Below, in pieces: positions 1 to 12,750 of a stretch of DNA of 64,000 bases. The DNA lies in assembly GCA_016946835.1 (NCBI GenBank), contig JACVTC010000036.1, positions 447,501 through 511,500 of the forward strand. The letters are read 5' to 3'. Numbering within the stretch: the first letter of the stretch is position 1; every line of letters starts with the position of its first letter. The translations under genes were made by a program, and so were the position numbers. This DNA comes from Neocallimastix lanati (nom. inval.) (taxonomy: Eukaryota > Neocallimastigomycota > Neocallimastigomycetes > Neocallimastigales > Neocallimastigaceae). Under the pieces are notes generated by a model. The model had not been told where the DNA came from. It saw only the letters and a list, made by a program, of their open reading frames with translations, and searched no databases.

Positions 1-35
1 TTATTTCTTATTATATCTCTTTAAGAGAAGAAATG

Positions 36-109
<74 letters not shown>

Positions 110-1000
110 TTATAAAATATTTTTTAAATATATATATATATATATTAGAAAATTTTGTTAACTATTATTATCTTTTTATATATAAACCAAAGATTAACAA
201 TATATATATATATATATAAATATAAATAATTGTAATTTTTTATTTATTAGAAGAAAAAAAAAAGTTTTTTTCTTTTCTTTTTTTATTTTTTATTTTTATT
301 TTTATTTTTATTTTTTTATATTTATAAGTTAATTTACTTTGTATTGATATAAAAGGAAATTAATTAAGTATCATGTTAATACATATTTATATAATTTATA
401 TAATAATAATTAAATTAATAAAATTAATTAACAAATTTCTTAACACTTTTAAAAAATTGTCACAAAAAAAAATTCAGAAAAAAAAATTTTCGGAAATAAA
501 AATAAATATATAAAACTAATTAATTGGATAAAAATTATAAGATAATTAAATGAATAATTAAAATAATTCATACTTAAATATATATAAAAAATATAAAACA
601 TAAAAAAATAAATAAATAAATTGATAAATAAATAAATAAATTAATAAATAAATAAATAAATAAATATATAGATATTTACTTAGGTGCTTCCTCCATTTAT
701 TTATTATTATATACTAAATATATATATATATATATATATATAGAAATCACATAAAAACAAATTTAAAAACGTTGAATTTTATATAATCAACTTCATATTA
801 GAATACATTTAATTGTATGTACTTAATAAAACATGTTATATAAAAGTTATATTTCAGTAAATACAATTACAATAAAAAACAATAAAAACAAAAATATATA
901 GATAAATGGGTACATATCAATAATAATAAGTTCATTTAATCATAATAATGCATTTTGTTATATAAAAACTTAATACTTTTATTTATTTCAATAAAAAAAG

Positions 1001-1032
<32 letters not shown>

Positions 1033-1315
1033 CTTTGTAGAAGTGGATTTTCTTTATTTTTTATTTTTAATTTTTTTTTTTTTTTAATATATTTTAGTAT
1101 TAATTTTATCTTAATTTACTCAAATTATAATAAAATAAAATTTTCCATTTTCCATTTTATGTTAAGTCATTTTAAAATATAATAAATTGTACTTAATAAA
1201 TATAATACTAAATATATATTCACTGATTTATTTTAAATTATTAAAAATAAATATATAAAAATATTTAAAATATATTTTAAACAAAAATTAGTAAATAAAG
1301 AAAAAATTATTTTGC
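1..1315. other. AT-rich intergenic DNA, no gene seen
   Basis: Nearly pure A/T. It contains a long A tract (about 39-69), an (AAT)n run (about 75-105), a (TAAA)n run (about 601-665) and a (TA)n run (about 716-741). No open frame with protein-like composition is seen on either strand. Confidence 0.7.
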
Positions 1316-1640
1316 ATGGAATTTTTTATTAATTTATTTATTGATTTATCTTTTTTTTTATCATTATTATCATAAATATTTTTAATATAACCATTATAAG
1401 ATTTACTAATATTTTCCCTCAATATTGACACAGCTTAGCCATTTTATCATTACCATTAGGTCTATTAAAAATATTATTGAAAAGTCCTCATGGAAAATTA
1501 CACCTTTTAGTTATTTAAGTTGGATTATCTTTGATGAAAAGAAAAAGATCATATAAGATTAAAGAAATAGAGTGACAATCTAATATTTTTAAATAAAAAA
1601 TAAAATGAAATACATTAATTAAATAAAAAATAATTTAAAA
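1316..1640 (-). repeat. Dispersed coding-derived repeat, copy A
   Basis: This is one of four similar stretches (others near 4135-4320, 5270-5600 and 5885-6020). Shared plus-strand wording includes the block around 1420-1480. On the minus strand this block reads FNRPNGNDKMAKLCQY, followed by a stop or frameshift and then a second open stretch ending SYNGYIKNIYDNN. A conserved peptide across copies despite frame breaks suggests a decayed gene or transposon family. The protein family is not recognised. Confidence 0.45.
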
Positions 1641-1701
1641 TTAGATTCCGTAATCTTAATTGTCATATCAATGATAATTATAATAAAATTTTTTATTATT
1701 A

Positions 1702-2185
1702 AAAAAAATAAAAATAAAAATAAAAAAAAATTCATAACTGTATATATAAAATGAAAAATCAAAATTTTAATTTAAACAGTAATTTTAATTATTTCAATGA
1801 TTATTTATATATAAGACACTTTATTTATTTCTTTTTTAATATAATCTAAAATTTATACTTCACTTCCAATATAAAAATTTTTACTTTTATTTTTATTTTT
1901 TTTCTTATTTGTATAAAAATTATTTTTTTTTTTTTTTTATTTATATTCTAATATAGGGTTGAAATATAATATAAAACATAAAAATAACCTTACAATGTTA
2001 ACTTTTTTATATTTTATAATAAAAAAAAAAAAAAAAAAAAAGTATCACAATGGATTTAATGTGTCTTATATATAAATAATCATTGAAATAATTAAAATTA
2101 CTGTTTATATTAAAACTTTGATTTTTCATTTTATATATACAGTTATGAATTTTTTTTTATTTTTATTATTATTTTTATTTTTATT
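1702..2185. repeat. Fold-back inverted repeat (MITE-like)
   Basis: The left arm (about 1702-1819) and right arm (about 2061-2185) are reverse complements over roughly 110 bases with only a few mismatches. Both arms contain the words TTCATAACTGTATATATAAA and AATGATTATTTATATATAAG in inverted order. They flank an A/T-rich spacer of about 240 bp. No coding sequence is seen inside. This is consistent with a short non-autonomous DNA element or a fold-back element. No target-site duplication could be identified in this background. Confidence 0.6.
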
Positions 2186-3535
2186 TTTATTATTATTCAT
2201 ATAAAATATTGTTTATATAAAAAAAATAAATAAATAAATACATAAATAAAAAGCACATATTTTATTTTTTTTTCAATAAAATTTTAAATTTGAAAATAAT
2301 ATATTTATTTACTGATTTATATGTTTTTTTTTTATAAAAAAATTACAATTATATATTCCAAAATAAAAATGAAAAAAAAAAAAAAAAAAAGTATGGCATT
2401 TCGAAAAGTTGCATTTCGAAAATGTGGCATTTCAAAATAAATAATTTAAATTAATAAATAGATTATTTAAATAAATAGAATGTATTGTATTTTGAAACGT
2501 GGCTTTTAATTTTAATTTTAATATAAATTTAGCGCCCCATATTTTTATTTTTTTTAAATAATTGTAAATAAATAAATAAATAAAAATAGAAATAAATATA
2601 AAGGGTTAATTTTTTTTTTTAAAAAAAAAAAGTTTTCTCATAAATACATTATTTATAATGGATAAAAATCTCAATATTTGTTTATTTACTAACTTTATTT
2701 ATTTGAAGCAAAAGGCTTATTTTTTTAAGAATGCATAATTTAATGATATTTATATATATAAAATGCATTTAATGGATCATCCATATTTCAATACATTAAA
2801 TACATGTTTCTATATTAATTATATAAAATTAAATATTATTATATATTTTATTATCATTTTAACAGAAAAATAATATTAAGATCAATCTATAAAATTAAAT
2901 ATCATTATATATTAATTCATAATTTAACAAAAATATCAAAATATATTGTAAATACTAAAATATATCTTTAAAATTAAATATTATTATATATTTTATCATC
3001 ATTTTAACAAAAAATATTAAAATCAATCTTTCAAATATCATTAAATATTATTTCATTATTTTAACAAATATATTAAAGTATATCTTAAATACTAAAATAT
3101 ATCTTAAAAATTAAAATATTAAATATAATTAAATATTATTTTATTATTTATTAAGAATTTAAATACTATTATTTATTTATCAAATATAATTTAAGCCACT
3201 TGTACAATAACTGTTTATTAAAGACATGACTTTATTTATATAAAGCCACGTTCCGAAATGCAACACCTCCATTTGAATTTTATTTTTAATAAATATTGAA
3301 ATATTTTTTAAAAAAGTACAGATTTTTAATTATGTTTTAATTATTTTTTTTTTTTTTTTATAATTATAAAGTATTATATTAGAAAATATATTATTTTTTA
3401 ATATTTAAAAAATAAAATATCTTTTTAAATATTTTTTATTTATATTTAATTATTCATTCTTTATTTCTATAATAAAATGATTAAGAAAATTTATTAAATA
3501 TTAAATATACATTTATTCATTTATTTATAAATAAG
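2186..3535. other. AT-rich intergenic DNA, no gene seen
   Basis: No convincing open frame. Short imperfect repeats are visible, including TTTCGAAAA-type words near 2400-2430 and repeated TTAAATATTATTATATATTT-like words between 2830 and 3160. Otherwise it is low-complexity A/T. Confidence 0.6.
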
Positions 3536-3812
3536 CTTTGAGAGCATAAGGTTCCTGGTTCGACCCAGTCTATACCTGTAACATTTTTTCCACTGGTTTT
3601 TCGTTATTAGGTGGTTAGGGTTTTCAGGTAAGTATTATACCCATTTGATACCCCTTTATCTCTAATTCAACTTTCATCGATTTACACTTCTTGCAGGCCT
3701 GAGAGGGTTGAGTTAGGTAAGTGTATGGCAAGTTTCTTAAGGGCTCCAGTAATAAACCATTGTGTATCTTCGGATGTGCAGCTGGGGAGAAATCTAGCTA
3801 TGGTCGTTAAAA
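3536..3812 (+). mobile_element. SINE-like unit with tRNA T-arm, 5'-truncated
   Basis: An island of nearly normal base composition in an otherwise A/T background. Near its left end (about 3560-3577) it carries CTGGTTCGACCCAG, which forms a perfect tRNA T-arm and matches a Pol III B box. No A box is seen upstream, so the head looks 5'-truncated. The body ends in a 15-base A tract at about 3809-3823, followed by a short hairpin. Two GGTAAGT words and a CTTGCAG word lie inside; whether they act as splice sites is unknown. It is not the same sequence as the SINE at 32310 and 41554. Confidence 0.45.
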
Positions 3813-4134
3813 AAAAAAAAAAAATTCATATATAATTATATATATGAATTTTTTTTTTTTTATAAAATTATTAAAAATATAAGGAGCTAAATTACAACGA
3901 TATAAAAGCCACATTGTGAATTGTAACAGAATTATACAAAAAAAAAATTTTTTTTCTAATATGGATAAACCTTATTTTAATTTTTAATTATTAATATTAT
4001 TTTTATTTTTTTTATAGATATTTAAATAAAAAAAAGTCCTTTTAATGTTTTATATAATATTATATATCATTATTTATTTATCAAAAATAAACAAATATAT
4101 ATGAATATATGTATAAATTGTTACATTTATGTTA

Positions 4135-4320
4135 TATTTTTTATTTATTGATTTATTTATCATAAATATTTTTAATATAGCCAGTATAATAAAAGTTTAC
4201 TATTACTTTTTCTCAATATTGACACAGCTTAACCATTTTATCATTGTCATCAGGTCTATTAAAAAGCATTATTGAAAGTTCACTTGGTAAAATTATAAAA
4301 TTCATAATTTCAATTATTCT
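4135..4320 (-). repeat. Dispersed coding-derived repeat, copy B
   Basis: Closely similar to copy A. The minus strand reads LFNRPDDNDKMVKLCQY, then a stop, then GYIKNIYDK. It is shorter than copy A and has no intact frame. Confidence 0.45.
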
Positions 4321-4494
4321 AGTGTTGGATTAAATATAATATTATATATTATATTCATATAAATAAAGTATTATATTGTTTATATAAAATTTTTGTTTAT
4401 ATAAATAAATAAATAAATAAAGACACGTTTTTTCCATGTTTCATTTCTTTTTCAATTTAATATAAAATTTGTTCTTTATGTCAATTTTCAAATA

Positions 4495-4905
4495 TAATAC
4501 ATATATATTATTTTTTTCAATATATATTTAATATTACTATATCCTAATAAATATAAATTTAAATTGGAATAAAAAAAAAGTCCTATTAATGTTTAATTTT
4601 TTTTTATTATATAATAATAAAAAAAAATTTGTATATATATATATATATATACATTTTTTTTTTTTAATATGTATTTAATATTATTTTGTCTTAATGAATA
4701 TAAATATTAACCAAAAAAAAAAGTCCTTTTAATGTTTAATCATTTTATATTATAATAATAAAAAAAAATTTTGTATATATATATATATATGTATTATTTT
4801 TTTTAATATGTATTTAATATTACTTTATCCTAATGAATATAAATATATTAACTGGAAAAAAAAAGTCCTTTTAATGTTTAATCTTTTTTATTTTATAATA
4901 ATAAA
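4495..4905. repeat. Tandem repeat, about 3 units of 130-140 bp
   Basis: Three successive units each contain a (TA)n stretch, a T tract, an ATGTATTTAATATTA-like word, a TCCTAATGAATATAAAT-like word, and an A-tract followed by GTCCTTTTAATG. Related GTCCTTTTAATG words also occur near 4037 and 5150, so the unit is also dispersed locally. Confidence 0.5.
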
Positions 4906-4952
4906 AATAATAAAAAAAGGTATCACAATATGGATCAATTATATATAAAATG

Positions 4953-4992
<40 letters not shown>

Positions 4993-5269
4993 ACGTTTTT
5001 TATTTCTTTTTCAATATAATTTCAAATTTGTAATTCATATCAATTTACATATAAAAATATTATTATTATTAATTTTTAAATTTTAATATATTATAATATT
5101 AAATTTATTCAATTTTTATATTAAAATAAAAATAAAAATAAAAATGAAAAAAATGTCCTTATAATGATAAAGATTTTTTTTTAAAAAATATATATATATA
5201 AATATAAATAAATTAATATATATATAAATATTTATATAAATATTTATATATGAATAAATAAAGAAAAAT

Positions 5270-5600
5270 TATCTTTATGTTTTATATATTTATTGATTTA
5301 TTTATCATAAATTTAATATAACCAACCTAATAAAGTTTACTAGCACTTATTATCAATATTGGAACGACTTAACCATTCTTTTATTACTCTTGGGTCTATT
5401 TAAAAAAAAAAAAACTATCAGAAGTTCACATCGTTTTAGATGTGTTAACTTTAATGAAGAGAAAAAAAATTATTTAAGATTAAAGAGATAATACTTTTTT
5501 TTTTTATTTATGAACTATAGAGTGACAGTTAAATAAAATAAAATAAAATTAATAAAAAAAAATATATATATAATTTAAATTTTATAATCTCAGTCATTAT
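5270..5600 (-). repeat. Dispersed coding-derived repeat, copy C
   Basis: Aligns with copy A from the ATTTATTGATTTATTTATC block through the AGATTAAAGA...AGAGTGACA block on the plus strand. It is more diverged and full of stops on the minus strand. Confidence 0.4.
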
Positions 5601-5884
5601 AAATATTTATTAAAATTATTAATAACAGAACATATAAATGTAAAGTTATAGTAATTTAAAGAATTTTCTTTTCTATGGATTATTTATATATAAAAAGACC
5701 ACGTTATTTATTTATTTATTTTTTTTTTTTTTTTTTGTGGATACATTTAATTTTTTTTTTAATTTTATATATAATATAATATAATTTTTTCCTGAATAAA
5801 AAAAATGTCCTTTAACATTTTTAAATTATAATTATGATAATTTTATTTCATTATATTTATTGCATTTATATTGAAAATTTAATA

Positions 5885-6020
5885 TAAAAATTATCGTTGC
5901 TTTGTATTTTTTTTTTTTTTTTATTAATTATAAATTCTCTAAATATAATCAAAATAGTAAGGTTTACATATACTTGGTAGAGCTTAGCCATTTTATCTAT
6001 TAACAAGTTAAATGAAAAAT
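5885..6020 (-). repeat. Dispersed coding-derived repeat, copy D (fragment)
   Basis: On the minus strand a short frame contains IDKMAKLYQVYVN, matching the DKMAKLCQY core of copies A and B. It is only a fragment; the surrounding 61-codon frame is not considered a gene. Confidence 0.35.
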
Positions 6021-6463
6021 TGTACCTTTTTTTTTTTTTAGAAATAAACAAAAATTAATTTTACAAAATCTTAATGATTTATATATATAAATTATTATTA
6101 TTATTATTATTAATAAAAAAGAAAAAAAAAAAACTTTTTTTGTTGTATAAAAAACAAACAAACAAACAAATAAATAATAATAAAAAAAAAAAAAAGTATA
6201 ATAACATGAATTATAAATATTAATGACTAAAACATCAATTTCAATTTAAAAAAATTAATACCAAACATGAACAAAAACAAAATAAAAAAATAAAAAAAAA
6301 AAAATAAGAATTGACTGTTGAAACAAAAATTATAATTAAATAAAACAAAATAAAGAGTGAAGCACTATAAAATAGTAAACTATTAATAAAAATAAAATAT
6401 AATATAATAAAATAGATAGTTGAAATATAAATATAAAGTACAGATTGAATAAAATAAAATAAA

Positions 6464-6532
6464 ATTGGATTGTTTTAAATATTATTAATTACTTAGTTTG
6501 GTAATTAATAATAATATATAAAACAATCCAAT
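6464..6532. repeat. Short perfect-loop inverted repeat
   Basis: The left arm 6464-6492 (starting ATTGGATTGTTTTA) and right arm 6501-6532 (ending AAAACAATCCAAT) are near-reverse complements around an 8-base loop. A second copy of the right arm, GTTTGGTAATTGATAGCAAT...AACAATCCAAT, lies at about 6933-6972. It may be the end of a decayed DNA element. Confidence 0.45.
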
Positions 6533-6813
6533 ATTATATTAAAACACACACACACAAAAAAAAAAAAAAAAACATGAAAAAACAAAATAAAAAATAAAAT
6601 AAAATATAATAAAAAAAGGAAGATAAACTGAATTAATATATATTTTATATTAACAACGTGAATAATTTTTATATTAAATAAATATATCTGGATATGAAAT
6701 TTGAGAGAATAGTTAATGACGTCTTGATAACGTATTAATTTATACAAAATATTGTACAAATACTTTTATATTATATAATATTTATATATATTTACTATTT
6801 CAAAAGAAATGTA

Positions 6814-6852
<39 letters not shown>

Positions 6853-7875
6853 ATGATTTTTGATATTTGATTTTTTGTTTAGATATTTTGTTGTTGTTGC
6901 TGTTGTTATATTTTATGTTTTAATATAATCCTTGTTTGGTAATTGATAGCAATATTTAAAACAATCCAATTTCAATTCTATCTAATTCTAAAAGTCAACT
7001 TATTTGATATAACCCTGGTTTGAGAAAGTATTGTTGGGATAATAATTTTCTTATTATGATTACAATATATTTATACAAGTAAAATTAATTCTACATGATT
7101 TTACATTTAAAACTAATCTAACAACTTTCTCACACGCACTTCTCTTAATTCCAAGAAATGTTTTATTTTTAATGTGTTTTTATATTTAGTATTATAAATA
7201 GTAATAATTACTATTTAAGGAAATATTAAAATAATAAGAATATAATTAAACATCATGTTATAAAATTTATTACATTAATTATAATCATAGTTAATATTTA
7301 GAATTCAAGCCACATATTGAGAATTTTTAAAAATCATTAGATTTAAATTTGATTTAGGACATTAATTTATGTTTGAATAATAAAAATTATTTTATATTAA
7401 TTAAGGTTTTGAATATATTTCATTTTTTATCATATTTTAATAATTTATAATTATTAATATTCTTAATATTTTTATTATTATTATTTTAAGAATTTTAAAT
7501 AATTATTACTATTATTATTACTTTTTCATTTTTCTTTAAAAGCTCTACAATTTAAGGAATAAAGGGTAAGGTATTATTAAAGGATTATTAAAGGGGAAAT
7601 CTATACATGTTTTTTAATATTTGATATATTCGTACATAAGAAAAATAAATATATATATATATTTTTAAATTTATCTAAATTTATAAGTTGTAATTAACAA
7701 AATATTGTACAAATTCTAATATACTATCAAGACATTATTAACTTTTTTAACAAATTTCAAGGAGAATTGCATTTCTCCAAGTGAAGTATTGATATAAATA
7801 AATGAATGAATATATAAATAACAATTCAAAATAAATTTTTTAAGATATATTTTAATATTTTATATAAAATAGCAA
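6533..7875. other. AT-rich intergenic DNA, decayed repeats
   Basis: No intact gene. Words near 6690-6760 reappear inverted and diverged near 7690-7760 (TGAAATTTG...GTTAAT...GTCTTGATA), so the stretch between 6460 and 8170 may be one eroded DNA transposon. The signal is weak because of base composition. Confidence 0.35.
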
Positions 7876-8135
7876 TCAATATAATATATAAATTTTTCTT
7901 TTTGCAATTCTGATAATAATTGAAAAAAAATAAAAAAGTTGATTTTTTTTACTAATATTTTTTTTCAAGTATTTATTAAAAGATTCTGAAATATTATTTG
8001 TCATATACTCAATATTATCATAATAATTCCAATTTTCAGTTTCATAACTAGTTAAATAACTTTTTTTTTTTTTAAAAAAAATAATTCTTAAATATTTCAA
8101 AAATTGAACATAATTATGTTTTTGGCACTCACTTT
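7876..8135 (-). pseudogene. MULE-like transposase remnant
   Basis: A minus-strand open stretch of roughly 80 codons with no ATG start. It contains NWNYYDN followed by MTNNISESFNKYLKK. The T-N-N-x-x-E-S/x-x-N pattern with a preceding aromatic-rich segment resembles the C-terminal region of Mutator-like (MULE) transposases. This is family knowledge applied to a short stretch, so the match is tentative. Stops lie just upstream and downstream and no DDE core or zinc finger is visible. It is best regarded as a fragment of a dead transposase. Confidence 0.35.
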
Positions 8136-10333
8136 ATATATTCAGGGTTAATAAAAGGAAAGTTCGAAGTATATTTATAATAAATATTTGTTTTGCTTAT
8201 TTCAATTTATCTTTTTTTTTTTTTTTTTTAATAAAAGTTTCTAATTAAATATTTTAATGATTAATATATTTTTAATTATATATATTTTTAACAAAGATTA
8301 ATTATCCAAATCTTATTTTTTAATTCTTTTATATTTTAAATTATTCTTTTTTTTATTTTTTTTTATTTTTTATTTATTTTTTATTTATTTTTAGTGTAAC
8401 TGATAAAGTATTTATGAGATTATTTTATTTTTTAATATAAAAATATATTTTTAAACATAAAAATTCTATAATTTTAATTCATTTATATTTATTTTTTTAT
8501 ATTTAATTATTATTATTATTATTATGTTTCAACATAAAATGCTATAAGAAAAACTTTTTTATGTTTTTCTTTAATATTATTTTTATTAATTCATTTATAT
8601 GTATATTTGTAAATAATAATATTTATATTTAAATATAATGTTTATAAATAAAAATAATATTTTTATTAATTCATTTATATGTATATTTGTAAATAATAAT
8701 ATTTATATTTAAATATAATGTTTATTTATTTAAACTATTAAATATTTAAATATTTACTTTCAATATTAATAATATTTATTAATTTATATAAAAAGTATAT
8801 ATTTAATAAACTTTTAATAATAAATCTATTGTAATTTTATTTTTATCTTTTGTGTTTTCAAGTAATGTTACACAAACTCTAAATTTATACAATAAACTTT
8901 CAATTGACATTCATTGAAACTAGTACAAAAAAAAAAAAAGAAAAACTTTCATTCCAATGACATATATTATAATTAAAGTACAAAATTCCTTTCATTTTCC
9001 AGAATGTCATTTCATTATTAAGATGAACTTGTGTTTAACTAAAATTGTAGTAAAACAAAATAGAAAAAAATCCTTTTTTTTATTATTTTTTTTTATTTTG
9101 TTTGAAACATTTGAAATTCTATAGAATATTTTTTAATATTATTTAATTATTTAATTAATGTAAATATAACAGGAGAATAATCGATTCCTTCCTTTAAAAA
9201 AAAATAATAAAATATATGGCTAAATTAAAAAGTAATTTCTAATTAATTAATTAATTATAGAGTTTATGAAATTGAAATAAAACTTAAAATATTATATATA
9301 TTATAATATTTTTAATACTATACTAATTTAATAATTTAATAATTATTTATTTAATAATTATTTATCATATAACTATTAAATTAATATAATATAATAAAAA
9401 ATAATATTATATAAAATAAAATTTTAATTAAAATTTTCAATTCATTTCTTAAAGTTTATGGTAGATTGATATTTAATAAATTTTTTTTTTTTTTATTCTG
9501 ATTAAAATTTTTTGAAAATTATATTAAAAATAATTATATTTATATAAAAATATAAAAAAAAAGTAATTATATAAAAAAAAAAAAATTTAAAATTTATTTT
9601 AAAATTTATAATAATTACTTTTTTATTTTTTTATTTTTTTATTTTCATTTTTTATTTTTTATTATTATTATTTTTTTTTTTACAGCCGCCGTTATTTTGA
9701 AGTTTAAAGTCATTTATTCATTTATTAATTACTTTTTTTTTTATTTAATAAAAAAAAATAATAAAAAAATAAATAAATAAAAAGAAGTATTTGTCTAGTT
9801 TGAATATAATTAAACATAATAATATGAAATTAAAAAAGATAAACTAAAAAAGAAGATTTTATTTTTTTTAATTGACTTTTAAACAAATGAACTTTTTTTT
9901 TTTTTTAATAAATAATATGTTTTTTTATTATTATTATTATTTTTTTAATAAATAACATTTATTTATTTATTATTTTATTTATACACTAAATAAAAAAAAA
10001 TATTTATATATTTACGATTATTTAATATTATTTTTATTTCGTTTTGATTTATATTAAGTTTATTTTTATGTATATTTTATTCCTCTCTTTTTTTTTTTAT
10101 TTAAAAAAATTTTTTTGATATTATTTTTTGATTGTGTGTGTGTATGCTTTTTTTTTTTTTTAAATATATAAAAATAAAAAATAAATGAAAGTAAAAATAA
10201 ATAAAAGAAAAGAAAAATTACTTTCTATATATATATAATTTTTATTATTATTTTATTTTTTGTTGGTTTCCTTTTTTTTTTTTTTTTTTTTTTTTTATTT
10301 TTTTATTTAATTTGTTTTCATCTTTCTTTTCTT

Positions 10334-10379
<46 letters not shown>

Positions 10380-10425
10380 TTTAATTTTTTTTATTTTTTT
10401 TTTATTATTTTATTTTTTTTATTGT

Positions 10426-10461
<36 letters not shown>

Positions 10462-10712
10462 TTAACAAAAATATTTTTTTTTATATCAAGAAAAAGTATT
10501 TTATGTTCAATAAAAAAAAAAAAAAAAAAAAAAAATAAAAAAATAAAAAATAAAAAAAATTTTCTATTATATTAATTATTAACTAAATATTATCATTATT
10601 ATTGTATAAAAAATAAAAAATATATTATATATATATTTTTTTTTATTAATTTTTTTTTTTTTTATCTTTTGATTTTTATAAATTTATTATAAACAAAAAA
10701 AAAATTATTTTA
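8136..10712. other. AT-rich intergenic DNA with a ~75-bp tandem duplication
   Basis: A two-copy direct duplication lies at about 8573-8644 and 8653-8724 (TTTTTATTAATTCATTTATA...ATATAATGTTTAT). Long T tracts at 10273-10470 give spurious Phe-rich frames. No gene is supported. The last ~100 bp form the 3' flank of the CotH gene. Confidence 0.6.
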
Positions 10713-12750
10713 TTACATTAAAAGATACGCAACTATAACCATTATTACGCTTAAAGTAGAACTTGTAAGGGTGATAGCAGATGATTTTTGATCATTTGCA
10801 TTAAGGTTAGAAGAGTTATTATCTGCATTAACTTTTTTATTATCTTTTTCCTTTACAATTTTGTTACCAACAGCTCCAAGACTGAAATCTGGTTCTGGAA
10901 TAGTAACACCAAATTGTTTAGCAACAAATTCAGAACGACCAGTAATCCATTCCTTAACACCATAGTCGGCTTCACAGGCACCTTTTTCATAAGAATTTAA
11001 TGATTCCTCAAGAGTAACAGTCTTATCAGACTTTGAAGTAACAGCTCTTGGTGGAACAGTTTTATCCCAAGCCATATCATCATAAAGGAATGCTTTAAAG
11101 TAATCTAATCTTGGACCTAATGCCTTAATATTAAATGTTTTTTGAACGGTAACCTTTAAGTATTCTTCAAATTGTTTTTGGAATTGTGGGTGGTATAAGA
11201 CTCTCTTAACTAATTCAGCACTAACTGGTTTGGTCTTTTGCTTCCATTCAGTATATGGAGTTTCTGGTGGATTATCATCCCATTTACCTAAAGTAAGATC
11301 AAAGTCAAATGACATGAATAAATACTTGTTTGTTTCAGGATTTTTGTAAACGTAGAAGTTGTTACCACCAATCCAATAACCATCCCAGTGACCAATAAGG
11401 TATTCAATTACCATATATTTAAGGAATAAATCAACTTCAAACTTACTCCTAATTTCATCAGCAGAAGTATTGTTATCAATAGTAGCAATCCAATTAATGA
11501 ATTCCTTAAGATCTGTGTATGGTTCCTGACCTTCTTTTTCATTTTCACATTCATATAATTCATTATACCATTTTTCATCGGTTTGTACACTTAATGAAGC
11601 TGGAACAAATACTTCATCAGAATAGGAAACACCCTTGTAATATGAACCAACTTTTGAATTAGCTGGAAGTTTGTCTTCATGAATAATCTTTTTAATCCAG
11701 TTCTTCTTTGGATTATCAGTAATTTCGTATAAACCGTATGGTTCACCATTCATGTACAAACGAGTAAATCCACTTTGTGGTAAATATACACCCATAGCAT
11801 GACCAACATCAGCTACAAGCTTTTGTTTTACATAAGAACAATCTTGAACAAGACTTCTTAATTTAAATTGCTTTCTACCAAAAACAGATTTATTTTCCTT
11901 GGTCTCATTAAGACCATCAGAAAGCTTTACTTTGTATGGACGCTTAGCGAAACCTCTTGTACTCATACCAGAGAAAGATAAAGTAACATTGGTGAAATGT
12001 TTAACAGAATCATCACTATAAATTTATTTTTAAAAAATAATAATAAAAAAATATATATATTTTGAAAAGAAAATATATCATAATTAATATATATTTATTA
12101 ACACTACTAAATCAAATTTATTGTTTCATTTATATTATAAAAAAATAATAAAAATATAAAAATAACAATTTAAAATATTAAAAAAACATATTAAAAAAAT
12201 TATTTATAATTATTTTACTTTACCCAATAAGATACATTTCAACAGTAGTATCACTTTTAGAACCAACCTTGGCTAATTTTGGATCATTATGAAGGTTGGA
12301 AATAGCTGTTGGATCAGCAACAATGTTTATAACTTTAACTTGACCTTCTTGGAAAAGTTTAGAGAATTCACTTTCACTAGATAAAGCTGGGTAGGCTCTT
12401 GGAACCTTTGCAATATCTTCATTTTTAATATTATTGTTTAATTTTCCGTAAAGATAGTTATCGGTTGCATCTTTATTAAGTGGGAATTCTCTTTCAACAG
12501 ATTCTTCCTTAACAATATTGTTTCCACTATCAAGAATAGAGAAATGGAAACTCTTAGTTGGTTTTGGAGCCTGAACATTCCATTTTGAACCTTCAAATTG
12601 TGATGTCATTGGAATAACTTTTCCATCTAATACTAATCCAACTGAAGAACCATTATGTTCTTTTGGAAAGGCAATAACATTATAATTGACATCAATGGCA
12701 TATGCAATACCACATGATAATAATACATTAACAATTTTATTAAATTTCAT
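10713..12750 (-). CDS. Secreted CotH-family protein, predicted GPI-anchored
   Basis: Two exons, 12750-12224 and 12015-10713, joined by a 208-bp intron (donor GGTAAAG, acceptor TTTATAG). The junction reads LIG|DDS in phase, giving about 609 residues. The N terminus (MKFNKIVNVLLSCGIAYA) is a signal peptide with a likely AYA cleavage site. The middle contains the CotH atypical-kinase signature: HWDGYWIGGNNFYVYK, then SFDFDLTLG, where the DFD acidic pair is expected to bind metal. The C terminus is Asn/Ser-rich (NSSNLNAND) followed by a ~20-residue hydrophobic tail ending VIMVIVAYLLM, typical of GPI attachment. CotH kinases phosphorylate spore-coat proteins in Bacillus; fungal members are cell-surface proteins, and in gut fungi some carry dockerins. 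No dockerin is seen here. The substrate is unknown. It has its own promoter region and no adjacent partner gene. Confidence 0.9.

Noticed and set aside
3600-3720. Spliceosomal intron with GTAAGT and TTGCAG
   Set aside because: No coding frame continues across the joined flanks; kept only as a remark on the SINE-like unit.
5866-6759. Short minus-strand frames of 61 and 84 codons
   Set aside because: Low-complexity; the first only overlaps a fragment of the dispersed repeat.
10312-10575. Phe-rich 87-codon frame
   Set aside because: Translation of poly-T tracts; no complexity.
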